Assembly (NCBI GenBank): GCA_950097605.1
Contig: CATNEU010000007.1
Span: 1 to 16,991, forward strand
Reading direction: 5' to 3'
DNA: 16,991 nt
Origin: an uncultured Oscillospiraceae bacterium
GTDB taxonomy: Bacteria > Bacillota > Clostridia > Oscillospirales > Ruminococcaceae
Shown here piece by piece: positions 1 to 6,840 of the stretch (the stretch's first letter is position 1; each line of letters starts with the position of its first letter). Under the pieces are notes generated by a model. The model was not told where the DNA came from and ran no database searches. It saw nothing but the letters and a program-made list of their open reading frames with translations. The position numbers and the translations under genes are program-made.

Positions 1-287
1 TGCGTCGAGAGGATCAGCTCCAGCGTGAGCTTTCTGGACTCGAGCACCTTGGGAGAATTGGTATAGACCTCCATGCCCTCGTTTACCGGATAGACGCAGG
101 AGGCCACCAGGCTGCGCGCGCCCTTGACCTCCACCACGCAGATGCGGCAGGCGCCGATCTCGTTGAGGTCTTTCAAAAAGCACAGCGTAGGAATTTCAAT
201 GCCGGCCATACGCGCCGCCTCAAGTATTGTAGAGTTTTTGGGCACCGACAGTGAAAGTCCATTGATTTTTATATTCACATTTTCCAT
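1..287 (-). CDS. hydA: [FeFe] hydrogenase catalytic subunit HydA, N-terminal part (partial)
   Basis: The first 95 residues are visible; the rest runs off the left edge. They form a plant-type [2Fe-2S] ferredoxin domain with cysteines at about 36, 47, 50 and 64 (motif GACRICVVEV). This is the usual N-terminus of the large catalytic subunit of bifurcating [FeFe] hydrogenases and of NuoG. The start at 287 follows a GAGGTG ribosome site and lies 18 nt after the hydB stop. The gene closes the order hydC-ATPase-hndB-like-hydB-hydA, which is what favours HydA over NuoG or a formate dehydrogenase subunit. The H-cluster domain that would prove it is outside the window. In the known complex, HydA makes H2 using electrons from reduced ferredoxin and NADH together. 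Confidence 0.85.
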   Translation of the reverse strand, partial: MENVNIKINGLSLSVPKNSTILEAARMAGIEIPTLCFLKDLNEIGACRICVVEVKGARSLVASCVYPVNEGMEVYTNSPKVLESRKLTLELILST

Positions 288-305
288 ATCGTCACACCTC
301 TTTCT

Positions 306-2093
306 CTACTTCTTGACAATGGCGCCGAAGCGGCATTTCTCAATACAAGCGCCGCACTTGACGCACTTGGCCTTGTCGATCACATGCGGCTGCTTGACCG
401 TGCCGGTGATCGCGCCCGCCGGGCAGATCTTGGCGCAGAGCGTACAGCCCTTACATTTTTCCGGAAGAATTTCAAAGCTCAGCAGCGACTTGCAGACGCC
501 GGCCGGACACTTCTTCTCGTTGATATGCGCTTCATACTCGTTGCGGAAATAGCGCAGGGTCGAAAGCACCGGGTTGGGCGCCGTCTGGCCGAGGCCGCAG
601 AGCGAGTTTTCTTTTATGTAGTAGCAGAGCTCCTCGAGGCGGTCGATGTCCTCCATCTCGCCCTGGCCGTGGGTGATCTTGGTCAGCAGCTCGAGCAGGC
701 GCTTGGTGCCGATGCGGCAGGGGGTACATTTGCCGCAGGATTCGTCGACCGTAAATTCCAGGAAGAACTTCGCGATATCCACCATACAGGTGTCCTCGTC
801 CATGACGATCAGGCCGCCCGAACCCATCATCGAACCGATTTTGATGAGGTTGTCGTAGTCGATCGGGGTGTCGATCAGCGAGGCCGGGATGCAGCCGCCG
901 GACGGGCCGCCGGTCTGCGCCGCCTTGAACTTCTTGCCGTTCGGGATGCCGCCGCCGATTTCCTCAACGATCTCGCGCAGCGTGGTGCCCATCGGGATCT
1001 CCACGAGGCCGGTGTTGTGGATCTTGCCGCCGAGCGCGAACACCTTGGTGCCCTTGCTCTTTTCGGTGCCCATCGAGGCGAACCAATCCGCGCCCTTTAG
1101 GATGATTTGCGGGATGTTCGCATAGGTCTCGACGTTGTTTAAGATCGTCGGTTTGCCGAACAGGCCCTTCTGCGCCGGGAACGGCGGACGCGGGCGCGGC
1201 TCGCCGCGGTGTCCCTCGATCGAGGTCATCAGCGCGGTTTCCTCGCCACAGACGAACGCGCCGGCGCCCAGGCGGATGTCGAGGTCGAAGTCGAAGCCCG
1301 AGTCGAAGATATTTTTGCCGAGCAGGCCGTAATCCCTGGCCTGCCCAATGGCGATTTCCAGACGTTTCACCGCAATCGGATACTCCGCGCGCACATAGAT
1401 ATAGCCCTGCGTCGCGCCGATTGCATAGCCCGCAATCGCCATGGCCTCGATCAGTGCGTGCGGGTCGCCCTCGAGGATCGAACGATCCATAAACGCGCCC
1501 GGGTCGCCCTCGTCGGCGTTGCAGCAGACGTATTTCTGGTCGGCGTCGTTGGCCCTTGCCAGGCTCCATTTCACGCCGGTCGGGAAGCCGCCGCCGCCCC
1601 TGCCGCGCAGGCCGGAGTCCTTGACGATCTGGATCACCTGGTCGGGGGTGTATTCCGTCAGACACTTGCCGAGCGCTTCATAGCCCTCGAACGCGATATA
1701 CTCGTCGATGTTCTCCGGGTTGATCACGCCGCAGTTGCGCAGCGCCACGCGTAGCTGCTTTTTATAGAACTGTGTCTCGTTTAGGGATTTGACGTCGTCC
1801 CCCTCGACGGTCTCTTGATACAGCAGGCGCTTAACAATGCGCCCCTTGAGCAGGTGCTCTTCGACGATTTCGGGGATGTCCTCCGGCTTGACCATGCTGT
1901 AAAAACTGCCTTCGGGATAGACGATCATAATTGGGCCGAGCGCACACAGGCCGAAGCAGCCTGTTTTGATTACTTTCACTTCTTCGGTAAGGCCCTTCTT
2001 GCCGAGTTCTGCCTGCAGAGCCGACAGAATGGCCTCGCTGCCTGAAGAGGTACAGCCGGTACCACCGCAGACTAAAACATGAGAACGGAACAT
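306..2093 (-). CDS. hydB: Electron-bifurcating hydrogenase subunit HydB (NuoF-like)
   Basis: 595 residues, full length for HydB. Domains in order: thioredoxin-like [2Fe-2S] domain with Cys 9, 14, 46 and 50; NuoF-type FMN/NADH domain with the glycine-rich GRGGGGFPTG at 164-173 and NADEGDPGAF near 192-201; SLBB segment; [4Fe-4S] site Cys 453/456/459 plus Cys 499; and a C-terminal two-[4Fe-4S] ferredoxin with CxxCxxCxxxC at 547-557 and 577-587. The extra N- and C-terminal Fe-S domains separate HydB from plain complex I NuoF. By family knowledge it binds FMN, oxidises NADH or reduces NAD, and is the likely bifurcation site with HydA and HydC in the cytoplasm. Two cysteines at 529 and 534 (CPAGVC) lie in the linker before the last ferredoxin and could bind metal. 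The start has AAGGAGG nine bases upstream and lies 15 nt after the preceding stop. Confidence 0.95.
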   Translation of the reverse strand: MFRSHVLVCGGTGCTSSGSEAILSALQAELGKKGLTEEVKVIKTGCFGLCALGPIMIVYPEGSFYSMVKPEDIPEIVEEHLLKGRIVKRLLYQETVEGDDVKSLNETQFYKKQLRVALRNCGVINPENIDEYIAFEGYEALGKCLTEYTPDQVIQIVKDSGLRGRGGGGFPTGVKWSLARANDADQKYVCCNADEGDPGAFMDRSILEGDPHALIEAMAIAGYAIGATQGYIYVRAEYPIAVKRLEIAIGQARDYGLLGKNIFDSGFDFDLDIRLGAGAFVCGEETALMTSIEGHRGEPRPRPPFPAQKGLFGKPTILNNVETYANIPQIILKGADWFASMGTEKSKGTKVFALGGKIHNTGLVEIPMGTTLREIVEEIGGGIPNGKKFKAAQTGGPSGGCIPASLIDTPIDYDNLIKIGSMMGSGGLIVMDEDTCMVDIAKFFLEFTVDESCGKCTPCRIGTKRLLELLTKITHGQGEMEDIDRLEELCYYIKENSLCGLGQTAPNPVLSTLRYFRNEYEAHINEKKCPAGVCKSLLSFEILPEKCKGCTLCAKICPAGAITGTVKQPHVIDKAKCVKCGACIEKCRFGAIVKK

Positions 2094-2108
2094 GGTTTTA
2101 CTTCCTCC

Positions 2109-2483
2109 TTATTCTTCTGCGTTTGCACCGATGGTGTATTCCCGCACCACATTGCTGTTGACCAGGTGGTCGTTCACGACGCGCACGGCCTTCTCCGGGG
2201 TCATCTTCACATAGGTGACCTTTTCTTTGCCGGGCTCGAACACCTCGACCACCGGCTCATACTGGCAGATGCCGATGCAGCCGGTCTGGGTGACCGTGAC
2301 GTTTGTCAGCCCGCGTTTGCTGATCTCCTCGGTAAACTGCGCGAGCACCGGCCGCGCGCCGGCCGCGATGCCACAGGTCGCCATGCCGACCACCACGCGG
2401 GTCGCGCCCTCGGAATCCTCCCTGAGGCCGACCTTGTTTTTCATTTTATCGCGAATAGCCTGTAATTCAGCTAAGCTTTTCAT
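2109..2483 (-). CDS. HndB-like thioredoxin-fold (2Fe-2S) ferredoxin protein
   Basis: 124 residues from the ATG at 2483. A GTG at 2495 gives a slightly longer frame but is part of the GGAGGTG ribosome site, so the ATG is preferred. It resembles the thioredoxin-like [2Fe-2S] proteins encoded in NAD(P)-linked hydrogenase operons (HndB family): MATCGIAAGARPV near 34-46 and TGCIGIC near 67-73. Only three ligand-like cysteines are visible (37, 69, 73). The place of the usual second cysteine of the first pair holds Ala/Gly, so a normal four-Cys cluster is doubtful. The start overlaps the end of the upstream ATPase gene by 17 nt, so translation is probably coupled. Its role is inferred as an accessory or electron-relay protein of the bifurcating hydrogenase. 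Confidence 0.85.
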   Translation of the reverse strand: MKSLAELQAIRDKMKNKVGLREDSEGATRVVVGMATCGIAAGARPVLAQFTEEISKRGLTNVTVTQTGCIGICQYEPVVEVFEPGKEKVTYVKMTPEKAVRVVNDHLVNSNVVREYTIGANAEE

Positions 2484-3036
2484 CTTCGCTTGCACCTCCG
2501 TATAATAATGCGATGTTCTCGCGCAGATAGTCCCGGATAAACATAATCACATCCGGCGTATCCAGCGGAACATCTCCCAGCACCGCACGGAACTCCCTTG
2601 TGTCCATGCAGAAGCCCTTCCCGTTATAGGTATGAAAATAAAGAAAATCGATGGCCGGGTTGCATCCGACCAGGCTGCACATCGTCTCGCACATGTCTCC
2701 CAGCGGCATGCGGTCGATGTGGCTGTAGCCGAAAACGGCGCGCACCCTCGTCCCCTTGCCGGGCTCCGATTCAATTTGAAAACTGCCGCCCGTCATCTGC
2801 GCGCCCATCTTGAAAAGGGGGACGCCCAACCCCACCTTGCGGGTGGTCCGGGAGGTAAAAAACGGGTCGGTCACCTGTTCGAGCTGCTCCGGGGCCATGC
2901 CGCAGCCGTTGTCCTCCACCACAATCGTCAGTGTATCGTCCGCCGGCTGCTCATCCACCAGGATGCGAATTAGGTCCGCGCCGGCGCGCACCGAGTTCTG
3001 GGCGATGTCGAGTATGTTCAGAGACAGTTCCTGCAT
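2467..3036 (-). CDS. Stand-alone GHKL-family ATP-binding protein of the hydrogenase operon
   Basis: 189 residues. The N-terminal ~120 residues carry all boxes of the histidine-kinase/GHKL ATP site: N-box NILDIAQNSVRAGA (7-20), G1 DNGCGM (43-48), F-box DPFFTSR (58-64) and G2 VGLGVPL (69-75). There is no phospho-acceptor histidine or dimerisation domain, no membrane segment and no sensor domain, so it is not a complete sensor kinase. The last ~90 residues are unrecognised. The start lies 3 nt after the hydC stop with no clear ribosome site, so coupling to hydC is likely. Similar small ATPases are known between NuoE-like and NuoF-like genes in clostridial hydrogenase operons, but I know of no firm function. 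A role in assembly or regulation of the hydrogenase is inference. Confidence 0.85.
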   Translation of the reverse strand: MQELSLNILDIAQNSVRAGADLIRILVDEQPADDTLTIVVEDNGCGMAPEQLEQVTDPFFTSRTTRKVGLGVPLFKMGAQMTGGSFQIESEPGKGTRVRAVFGYSHIDRMPLGDMCETMCSLVGCNPAIDFLYFHTYNGKGFCMDTREFRAVLGDVPLDTPDVIMFIRDYLRENIALLYGGASEDEKLS

Positions 3037-3039
3037 GGC

Positions 3040-3540
3040 TTATTTCTCGCTGTATTTCGCCAGCACGTCGTCCACGTCGTCGGCCGACAAGCGGCCGTAC
3101 ACGTCGTCGTTGACCGTGATGACCGGCGCAAGGCCGCACGCGCCGATGCAGCGGCAGGCCTCCAACGAAAATTTGCCGTCCGGCGTGCATTCGCCGCCCT
3201 TGATGCCCAGCGTCTTGCTGAGGCGGTCGTAGATATCGCCCGCGCCCTTGACATAGCAGGCTGTGCCCAGGCAGACTGAAATCTTATACTGGCCCTTGGG
3301 GTTCAGAGAAAACTGCGAATAGAACGTGACAACGCCATACACCTCTTCCAGCGGCATATCGAGCTGTTTCGCGATGATCTCCTGCACCTCGATCGGCAGA
3401 TATCCGTAAATATCCTGCGCTTTCTGCAAAATGGGCATCAACGCGCCCTTTTGCTCCCGGTGTTCGCTGATGACCTGTAAAAGCTGCGCCTCCTGTTCGG
3501 GCGTGCCCTGAAACGGGATCTTGCTTTTGGTATTTGACAT
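3040..3540 (-). CDS. hydC: Electron-bifurcating hydrogenase subunit HydC (NuoE-like)
   Basis: 166 residues, the normal size for the 24-kDa NuoE/HydC family. The N-terminal helical part (LMPILQKAQDIYGYLP, 34-49) precedes a thioredoxin-like [2Fe-2S] domain with ligands Cys 90, 95, 131 and 135 (SVCLGTAC, CRCIGAC). It passes electrons within the HydABC complex together with the FMN subunit HydB. The frame is open further upstream, but the ATG at 3540 has AAGGAGG nine bases before it, and the longer version would run through the Rex operator. It is the first gene of the operon, followed 3 nt later by the ATPase gene. Control by Rex is suggested by the operator at 3573-3590. Confidence 0.93.
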   Translation of the reverse strand: MSNTKSKIPFQGTPEQEAQLLQVISEHREQKGALMPILQKAQDIYGYLPIEVQEIIAKQLDMPLEEVYGVVTFYSQFSLNPKGQYKISVCLGTACYVKGAGDIYDRLSKTLGIKGGECTPDGKFSLEACRCIGACGLAPVITVNDDVYGRLSADDVDDVLAKYSEK

Positions 3541-3572
3541 GGTATGGTACCTCCTTGGCGGTATGCAGAACA

Positions 3573-3590
3573 TTGTTAATTTTGTAACAA
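3573..3590. promoter_or_regulatory. Rex operator (NADH/NAD-responsive) upstream of hydC
   Basis: The 18-mer TTGTTAATTTTGTAACAA matches the Rex-box pattern TTGTTAA-N4-TTAACAA at 13 of 14 defined positions; the only difference is G for T at the start of the right half. It lies between the likely hyd promoter and the hydC ribosome site, so bound Rex would block initiation or early elongation. Rex repressors release DNA when NADH is high and are known to control hydrogenase and fermentation genes in Clostridia. The rex gene itself is not in this window. Confidence 0.75.
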
Positions 3591-3614
3591 ATCGCATGCT
3601 CGTTTAACAACAAA

Positions 3615-3643
3615 ATTATAACAGATTTACAAGGCGAAATCCA
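3615..3643 (-). promoter_or_regulatory. Promoter of the hyd operon (extended -10)
   Basis: Read on the minus strand there is TGTTATAAT at 3623-3615, a perfect extended -10 (TGnTATAAT). A weak -35 (TGGATT at 3643-3638) lies 17 bases upstream. Transcription would begin near 3608, about 18 bases before the Rex box and 68 bases before the hydC start. Confidence 0.6.
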
Positions 3644-3744
3644 GATTTATCAAATCAAAAGTTGTCTGCACATTATTGTACAACCTGCACAATTTGATTG
3701 GATATAATTGTAACAATACGATAGAAGTTTCTGCGGTGCGTGGA

Positions 3745-3774
3745 TTGAAATGGACAGGTGGGGAATGGTATAAT
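3745..3774 (+). promoter_or_regulatory. Promoter of the DRTGG/sensor-hydrogenase module
   Basis: TTGAAA at 3745-3750 (5 of 6 to the -35 consensus), an 18-base spacer, and TATAAT at 3769-3774 preceded by TG for an extended -10. Transcription would start near 3781, leaving a leader of about 110 nt before the first gene. A second TATAAT at 3703-3708 lacks a good -35 and overlaps a perfect ATTGT-A-ACAAT inverted repeat (3707-3717). Confidence 0.65.
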
Positions 3775-3811
3775 AATAATGGGTTATAGTACACAAATAA
3801 TGAATTTTGGT

Positions 3812-3851
3812 TGCCCGATTTTTGGGCACTCTTTCCGGCAGCGCCGGAAAG
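3812..3851 (+). promoter_or_regulatory. Two leader hairpins before the first DRTGG gene
   Basis: TGCCC (3812-3816) pairs with GGGCA (3824-3828) around a T-rich 7-nt loop. CTTTCCGG (3831-3838) pairs perfectly with CCGGAAAG (3844-3851) around a 5-nt loop. No T-run follows the second stem, so it is not an ordinary terminator. It may affect leader stability or translation. Confidence 0.4.
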
Positions 3852-3891
3852 GAACGCGCCGCGCCGCGCGAAAAAAGGAGGAATCGTTCGT

Positions 3892-4248
3892 ATGACGGTC
3901 AGAGATATTCAGGAAATCCTGCACGCCACGGTCATCAGCGGCGAGGAACACACCGACCGCGAGGTCCACACAGCCTGCGGCAGCGATATGATGAGCGATG
4001 TGCTCGCCTTCGTCAAGGACCAGTCGGTGCTGCTGACCGGCCTTGTGAACCCGCAGGTGGTGCGCACCGCCGACATGATGGATATGGTTTGCATTGTATT
4101 TGTGCGCGGCAAGCAGCCCGACGAAGCAATCGTCCGGCTGGCCGAGAGCCGTGATATTGTCTTGATGAACACAAATCTGCGCATGTTTACGGCGTGCGGC
4201 CTTTTGTACGACCGTGGACTGCGGGGAGGGAACGATGGCAATGAGTGA
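3892..4248 (+). CDS. DRTGG-domain protein (first copy)
   Basis: 118 residues from the ATG at 3892, which follows AAAAAAGGAGG by nine bases; the frame is open upstream, but an earlier start would read through the leader hairpins. The core DIQEILHATVIS...VLLTGLVNPQVVRTADMMDMVCIVFVRGKQP fits the small DRTGG-domain family: a parallel beta/alpha unit with a possible nucleotide- or ligand-binding role, also found in phosphotransacetylase-related proteins and CBS proteins. It covers almost the whole protein, with no enzyme domain attached. It resembles the second DRTGG protein at 6930-7271 in order of motifs, so the two look like paralogues. Its stop lies inside the next gene (14-nt overlap). A sensory or adaptor role in the hydrogenase-linked module is inferred. 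Confidence 0.8.
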   Translation: MTVRDIQEILHATVISGEEHTDREVHTACGSDMMSDVLAFVKDQSVLLTGLVNPQVVRTADMMDMVCIVFVRGKQPDEAIVRLAESRDIVLMNTNLRMFTACGLLYDRGLRGGNDGNE

Positions 4249-4663
4249 CGAGATCAGGCTCCGCTTTGAAATTTCCGGCGACGATTTCACCCGCGCCGGA
4301 GAGGCTTCGAGCAGCGTGAAAAAAGAGCTGAAGAAGCTTGGGATCGACCCCCAGGCCGTGCGCAAAGTCGCCATTGCGATGTATGAGGGCGAAATCAACA
4401 TGGTGATCCACGCGAACGGCGGCGCCATCGACGTGGTGATCCACCCGGACTGCATTGACATGATCCTGAAAGACAACGGGCCCGGTATTGAAAACGTTGC
4501 GCTTGCGATGCAGGAGGGGTATTCCACCGCGCCCGACAACGTGCGCTCCCTGGGCTTCGGCGCGGGCATGGGCCTGCCCAATATGAAAAAATATACCGAT
4601 GAAATGCAAATTGAAACCGAGCGCGGCGTGGGCACGACCGTGACAATGAAGGTACATATATAG
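4235..4663 (+). CDS. RsbW-like anti-sigma/serine kinase-type ATP-binding protein
   Basis: 142 residues from the ATG at 4235, five bases after GGAGG; another ATG at 4241 is possible. It is a GHKL fold of the anti-sigma-factor kinase type: N-box YEGEINMVIHAN (50-61), G1 DNGPGI (80-85) and G2 LGFGAGMGLPNMKK near 105-118. Length and layout fit RsbW/SpoIIAB-like proteins. These bind ATP and either phosphorylate a STAS-domain antagonist or hold a sigma factor. No STAS protein or sigma factor is encoded in the window, so its partner is unknown. It lies between a DRTGG protein and the sensor-type hydrogenase and overlaps the former. That suggests it gives the hydrogenase-like sensor an output (inference). 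Confidence 0.85.
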   Translation: MAMSDEIRLRFEISGDDFTRAGEASSSVKKELKKLGIDPQAVRKVAIAMYEGEINMVIHANGGAIDVVIHPDCIDMILKDNGPGIENVALAMQEGYSTAPDNVRSLGFGAGMGLPNMKKYTDEMQIETERGVGTTVTMKVHI

Positions 4664-4829
4664 CGCAGCTATATCCCACGAACCGCCCGGCAGGTCAGCC
4701 GGGTGCGCAGAGGCCCAAAGCCGCCGGTGCCGTAAAATTGCCGCACCGGCGGCGCCTCTGCGTCCCGCCAACTCTGGGGTTTCCCCCGTCCGGCGGCGCT
4801 TGTGCCGCCAATACGCCGCCGGAGGGACG
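4658..4829 (+). ncRNA. Highly structured intergenic RNA element (unassigned)
   Basis: Four stems follow each other almost without gaps. The first is ATATAGC/GCTATAT (4658-4664/4668-4674), spanning the stop codon of the ATPase gene. The second is CCCGGC/GCCGGG (4686-4691/4698-4703). The third is a long arm of 9 bp (4706-4714/4754-4762) and 11 bp (4720-4730/4743-4753) separated by a 5-nt bulge. The fourth is a 10-bp stem (4789-4798/4814-4823) extended by TCCC/GGGA (4763-4766/4824-4827), with a GGGG-ttt-CCCC hairpin on its 5' side. The element ends about 23 nt before the TTG start of the sensor-hydrogenase gene. I recognise no riboswitch class. It could be a cis-regulatory RNA, an mRNA-processing or stabilising element, or an inserted repeat. 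Confidence 0.45.
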
Positions 4830-4852
4830 CCAGGAAAGGATGGTGATTTCCC

Positions 4853-6154
4853 TTGTCCGATTTTTTTCACGCCGTAACGCTGGATGAAAGCCAGTGCAAA
4901 GGCTGCATCAACTGCATCAAACGCTGTCCGACCGAGGCGATCCGCGTGCGCAACGGCAAGACGCATATCATCGCGCAGCGCTGTATCGACTGCGGCGAGT
5001 GCATCCGCGTCTGTCCGCACCACGCCAAAAAGCCAATCTACGACCCGCTTTCAGTCCTCGACAGGTTTTCCTATAAAATTGCGCTGCCCGCGCCGGCGCT
5101 CTACGGGCAGTTCCACAACCTGGACGACATTGATATTATTCTAAACGCGCTGCGGCTGCTCGGTTTCGACGAGGTGTTCGAGGTGTCCAAGGCCGCCGAG
5201 CTCGTGAGCGACTGCACCCGCCGGATGATGAAGGAGGGCAGACTCAAAAAACCCGTGATCAGCTCCGCCTGCCCGGCTGTGATCCGGATGATCCGGGTGC
5301 GGTTCCCCAACCTGATCGAAAACATCCTGCCGCTCAAAGCGCCGGCGGAGCTCGCCGCGCAGCTTTCCAAGCAGGCGGCGCACGAGCGCACCGGTATCCC
5401 GCTGGAGGAGATCGGCGCGGTGTTTATCTCGCCCTGCGCGGCCAAGGTGACCTCAATGAAAAACCCGCTGGGCTGCGAAACCTCGAGCATCGACGCGGTG
5501 GTTTCGATCAGCGAGGTGTACCCCAAGCTGCTTTCGCTGATGAAAGAGGTGGCCGATAAGCCCGAGCCGCTTTCGAGCGCGGGCGTGATCGGCGTGAGCT
5601 GGGGCTCGAGCGGCGGCGAGGCGAGCGCCACTTTAAACCAGGACTACCTGGCGGCGGACGGCATTGAAAACGTCATACGCGTGCTGGAGGACCTCGAGGA
5701 CGAAAAGTTCACCGAGCTGGAGTTTATCGAGTTAAACGCCTGCGCGGGCGGCTGCGTAGGCGGGGTGCTCACGGTGGAAAATCCCTATGTCGCCAAGGCC
5801 CGGCTCAAGCGGCTGCGCAAATACCTGCCGATTGCCTGCAACCACATCGGGGACAGCGTGCCTGAAGACTACGGCTTCGACCTGCCGATTGAATATTCCC
5901 CGATTCTCAAGCTGGATCCGAACTTCATCGTCGCGTTTCAGAAGATGAGCGAATTGCAGCGAATCGCAAAATCGCTGCCCGGGCTCGACTGCGGCTCCTG
6001 CGGCGCGCCCTCCTGCAAGGCGCTGGCCGAGGACGTTGTGCGCGGCCACGCCAAAGTGGACGACTGCATCTTCCGCCTGCGCGAGCACATGCACACGCTC
6101 GTGGACGAGATCTCCCGGCTGGAGGGATACATACCGCCGCCCTTCCGCAAATAG
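4853..6154 (+). CDS. Sensor-type [FeFe]-hydrogenase-like Fe-S protein without PAS domain
   Basis: 433 residues. A two-[4Fe-4S] ferredoxin at the N-terminus (Cys 15/18/21/25 and 44/47/50/54) leads into an [FeFe]-hydrogenase H-cluster domain. All four H-cluster cysteines are present: C140 (SACPAV), C195 (SPCAAK), C297 and C301 (ELNACAGGCVGG). The neighbouring cysteine that moves protons in catalytic enzymes is Ala139, and the usual Met before PC is Ser193. Both changes are typical of putative sensory (HydS-like) hydrogenases. A C-terminal four-Cys Fe-S domain (C380, C383, C388, C405) follows; in HydS proteins it is normally followed by a PAS domain, but here the protein ends. Slow or no H2 turnover and an H2/redox sensing role are inferred. 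The start is TTG, six bases after GGTGA; no in-frame ATG lies nearby. Maturation by HydEFG is expected, but those genes are not here. Confidence 0.85.
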   Translation: MSDFFHAVTLDESQCKGCINCIKRCPTEAIRVRNGKTHIIAQRCIDCGECIRVCPHHAKKPIYDPLSVLDRFSYKIALPAPALYGQFHNLDDIDIILNALRLLGFDEVFEVSKAAELVSDCTRRMMKEGRLKKPVISSACPAVIRMIRVRFPNLIENILPLKAPAELAAQLSKQAAHERTGIPLEEIGAVFISPCAAKVTSMKNPLGCETSSIDAVVSISEVYPKLLSLMKEVADKPEPLSSAGVIGVSWGSSGGEASATLNQDYLAADGIENVIRVLEDLEDEKFTELEFIELNACAGGCVGGVLTVENPYVAKARLKRLRKYLPIACNHIGDSVPEDYGFDLPIEYSPILKLDPNFIVAFQKMSELQRIAKSLPGLDCGSCGAPSCKALAEDVVRGHAKVDDCIFRLREHMHTLVDEISRLEGYIPPPFRK

Positions 6155-6196
6155 ACAGACAGAACCTGCAAAAACAAAAGGGAAGTTGCAATTATT

Positions 6197-6817
6197 ATGA
6201 GAAAACTTGAAAAACAAACCCGCTTCCTCTGCTGCGTGTACGGAGCGGTTACGCTGGCGCTGGGGGCCGCCTGCGCGGCCTGCGCCTATGTGGGCTGGCA
6301 GGTGTTCGGCGCGCCGGCCTTTGCGGCTGCCGCCGCCATCTTTGCCGCCGCGGCCCTGCCGCTTGTGTTCTTCCTATGGAAGTTTGAACTGGACAGCGTA
6401 TATGCCGCCGCGGCCGCGGATTTCGCGCTGCTGCCGGAAAAAGCCGGCGGGGACAAGAAATTCACGCTGGTGCTTAAAAACGCCTCCTGCGTGCGCATCC
6501 AGCGCGCGCACCTCACAGGGTTCGATATCCGCAACCAGAGCACGCCGCATTTCAGCCGGCGCATTGGCTGCCTCGAGCCCGGCCAGACGGCCGAGGTCGA
6601 AACGCCGCTCTCCCCGCCCGCTGGGGACGTGCGGGACGCCGAATACGCCGTTGCCATCCTGACTGAGGGCCGGTATTCCGTGCTGCTGCGCTGCCGCTGC
6701 ACGTTTTGCAAGGGCGTGCTGCACGAGTTCACGCCGGCGCCCGGCTCGGTCGAGCTCAACCGCTACCTGTTTAAAACCAGGCGGTTTTTCCGCGGCAAAA
6801 ACCGCCTGCGGCCCTAG
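6197..6817 (+). CDS. Hypothetical two-TM membrane protein
   Basis: 206 residues, not recognised. A short basic N-terminus (KLEKQTR) is followed by two hydrophobic, Ala-rich segments at about 10-33 and 38-61, separated by only a few residues, so it probably forms a membrane hairpin with both ends on one side. The remaining ~140 residues are soluble and beta-rich in appearance, with cysteines at scattered positions but no known motif. The C-terminus is strongly basic (KTRRFFRGKNRLRP). The start follows a weak GGGAAG site. It lies 42 nt after the sensor-hydrogenase gene and before the second DRTGG gene, so it is probably co-transcribed. It could anchor the module to the membrane, but nothing in the sequence proves this. 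Confidence 0.65.
   Translation: MRKLEKQTRFLCCVYGAVTLALGAACAACAYVGWQVFGAPAFAAAAAIFAAAALPLVFFLWKFELDSVYAAAAADFALLPEKAGGDKKFTLVLKNASCVRIQRAHLTGFDIRNQSTPHFSRRIGCLEPGQTAEVETPLSPPAGDVRDAEYAVAILTEGRYSVLLRCRCTFCKGVLHEFTPAPGSVELNRYLFKTRRFFRGKNRLRP
6779..6807. repeat. Perfect 11-bp hairpin inside the 3' end of the membrane-protein gene
   Basis: AGGCGGTTTTT (6779-6789) and AAAAACCGCCT (6797-6807) are exact complements with a 7-nt loop. They lie in the last codons of the gene. No T-run follows on either strand, so it is not a standard terminator. Confidence 0.45.
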
Positions 6818-6840
6818 CGTTCAATTTTAATCCAAATGCC

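Noticed and set aside
3784..5023. Long minus-strand frames opposite the DRTGG and RsbW-like genes
   Set aside because: No known motif, no ribosome site, and they are antisense to genes with clear family motifs.
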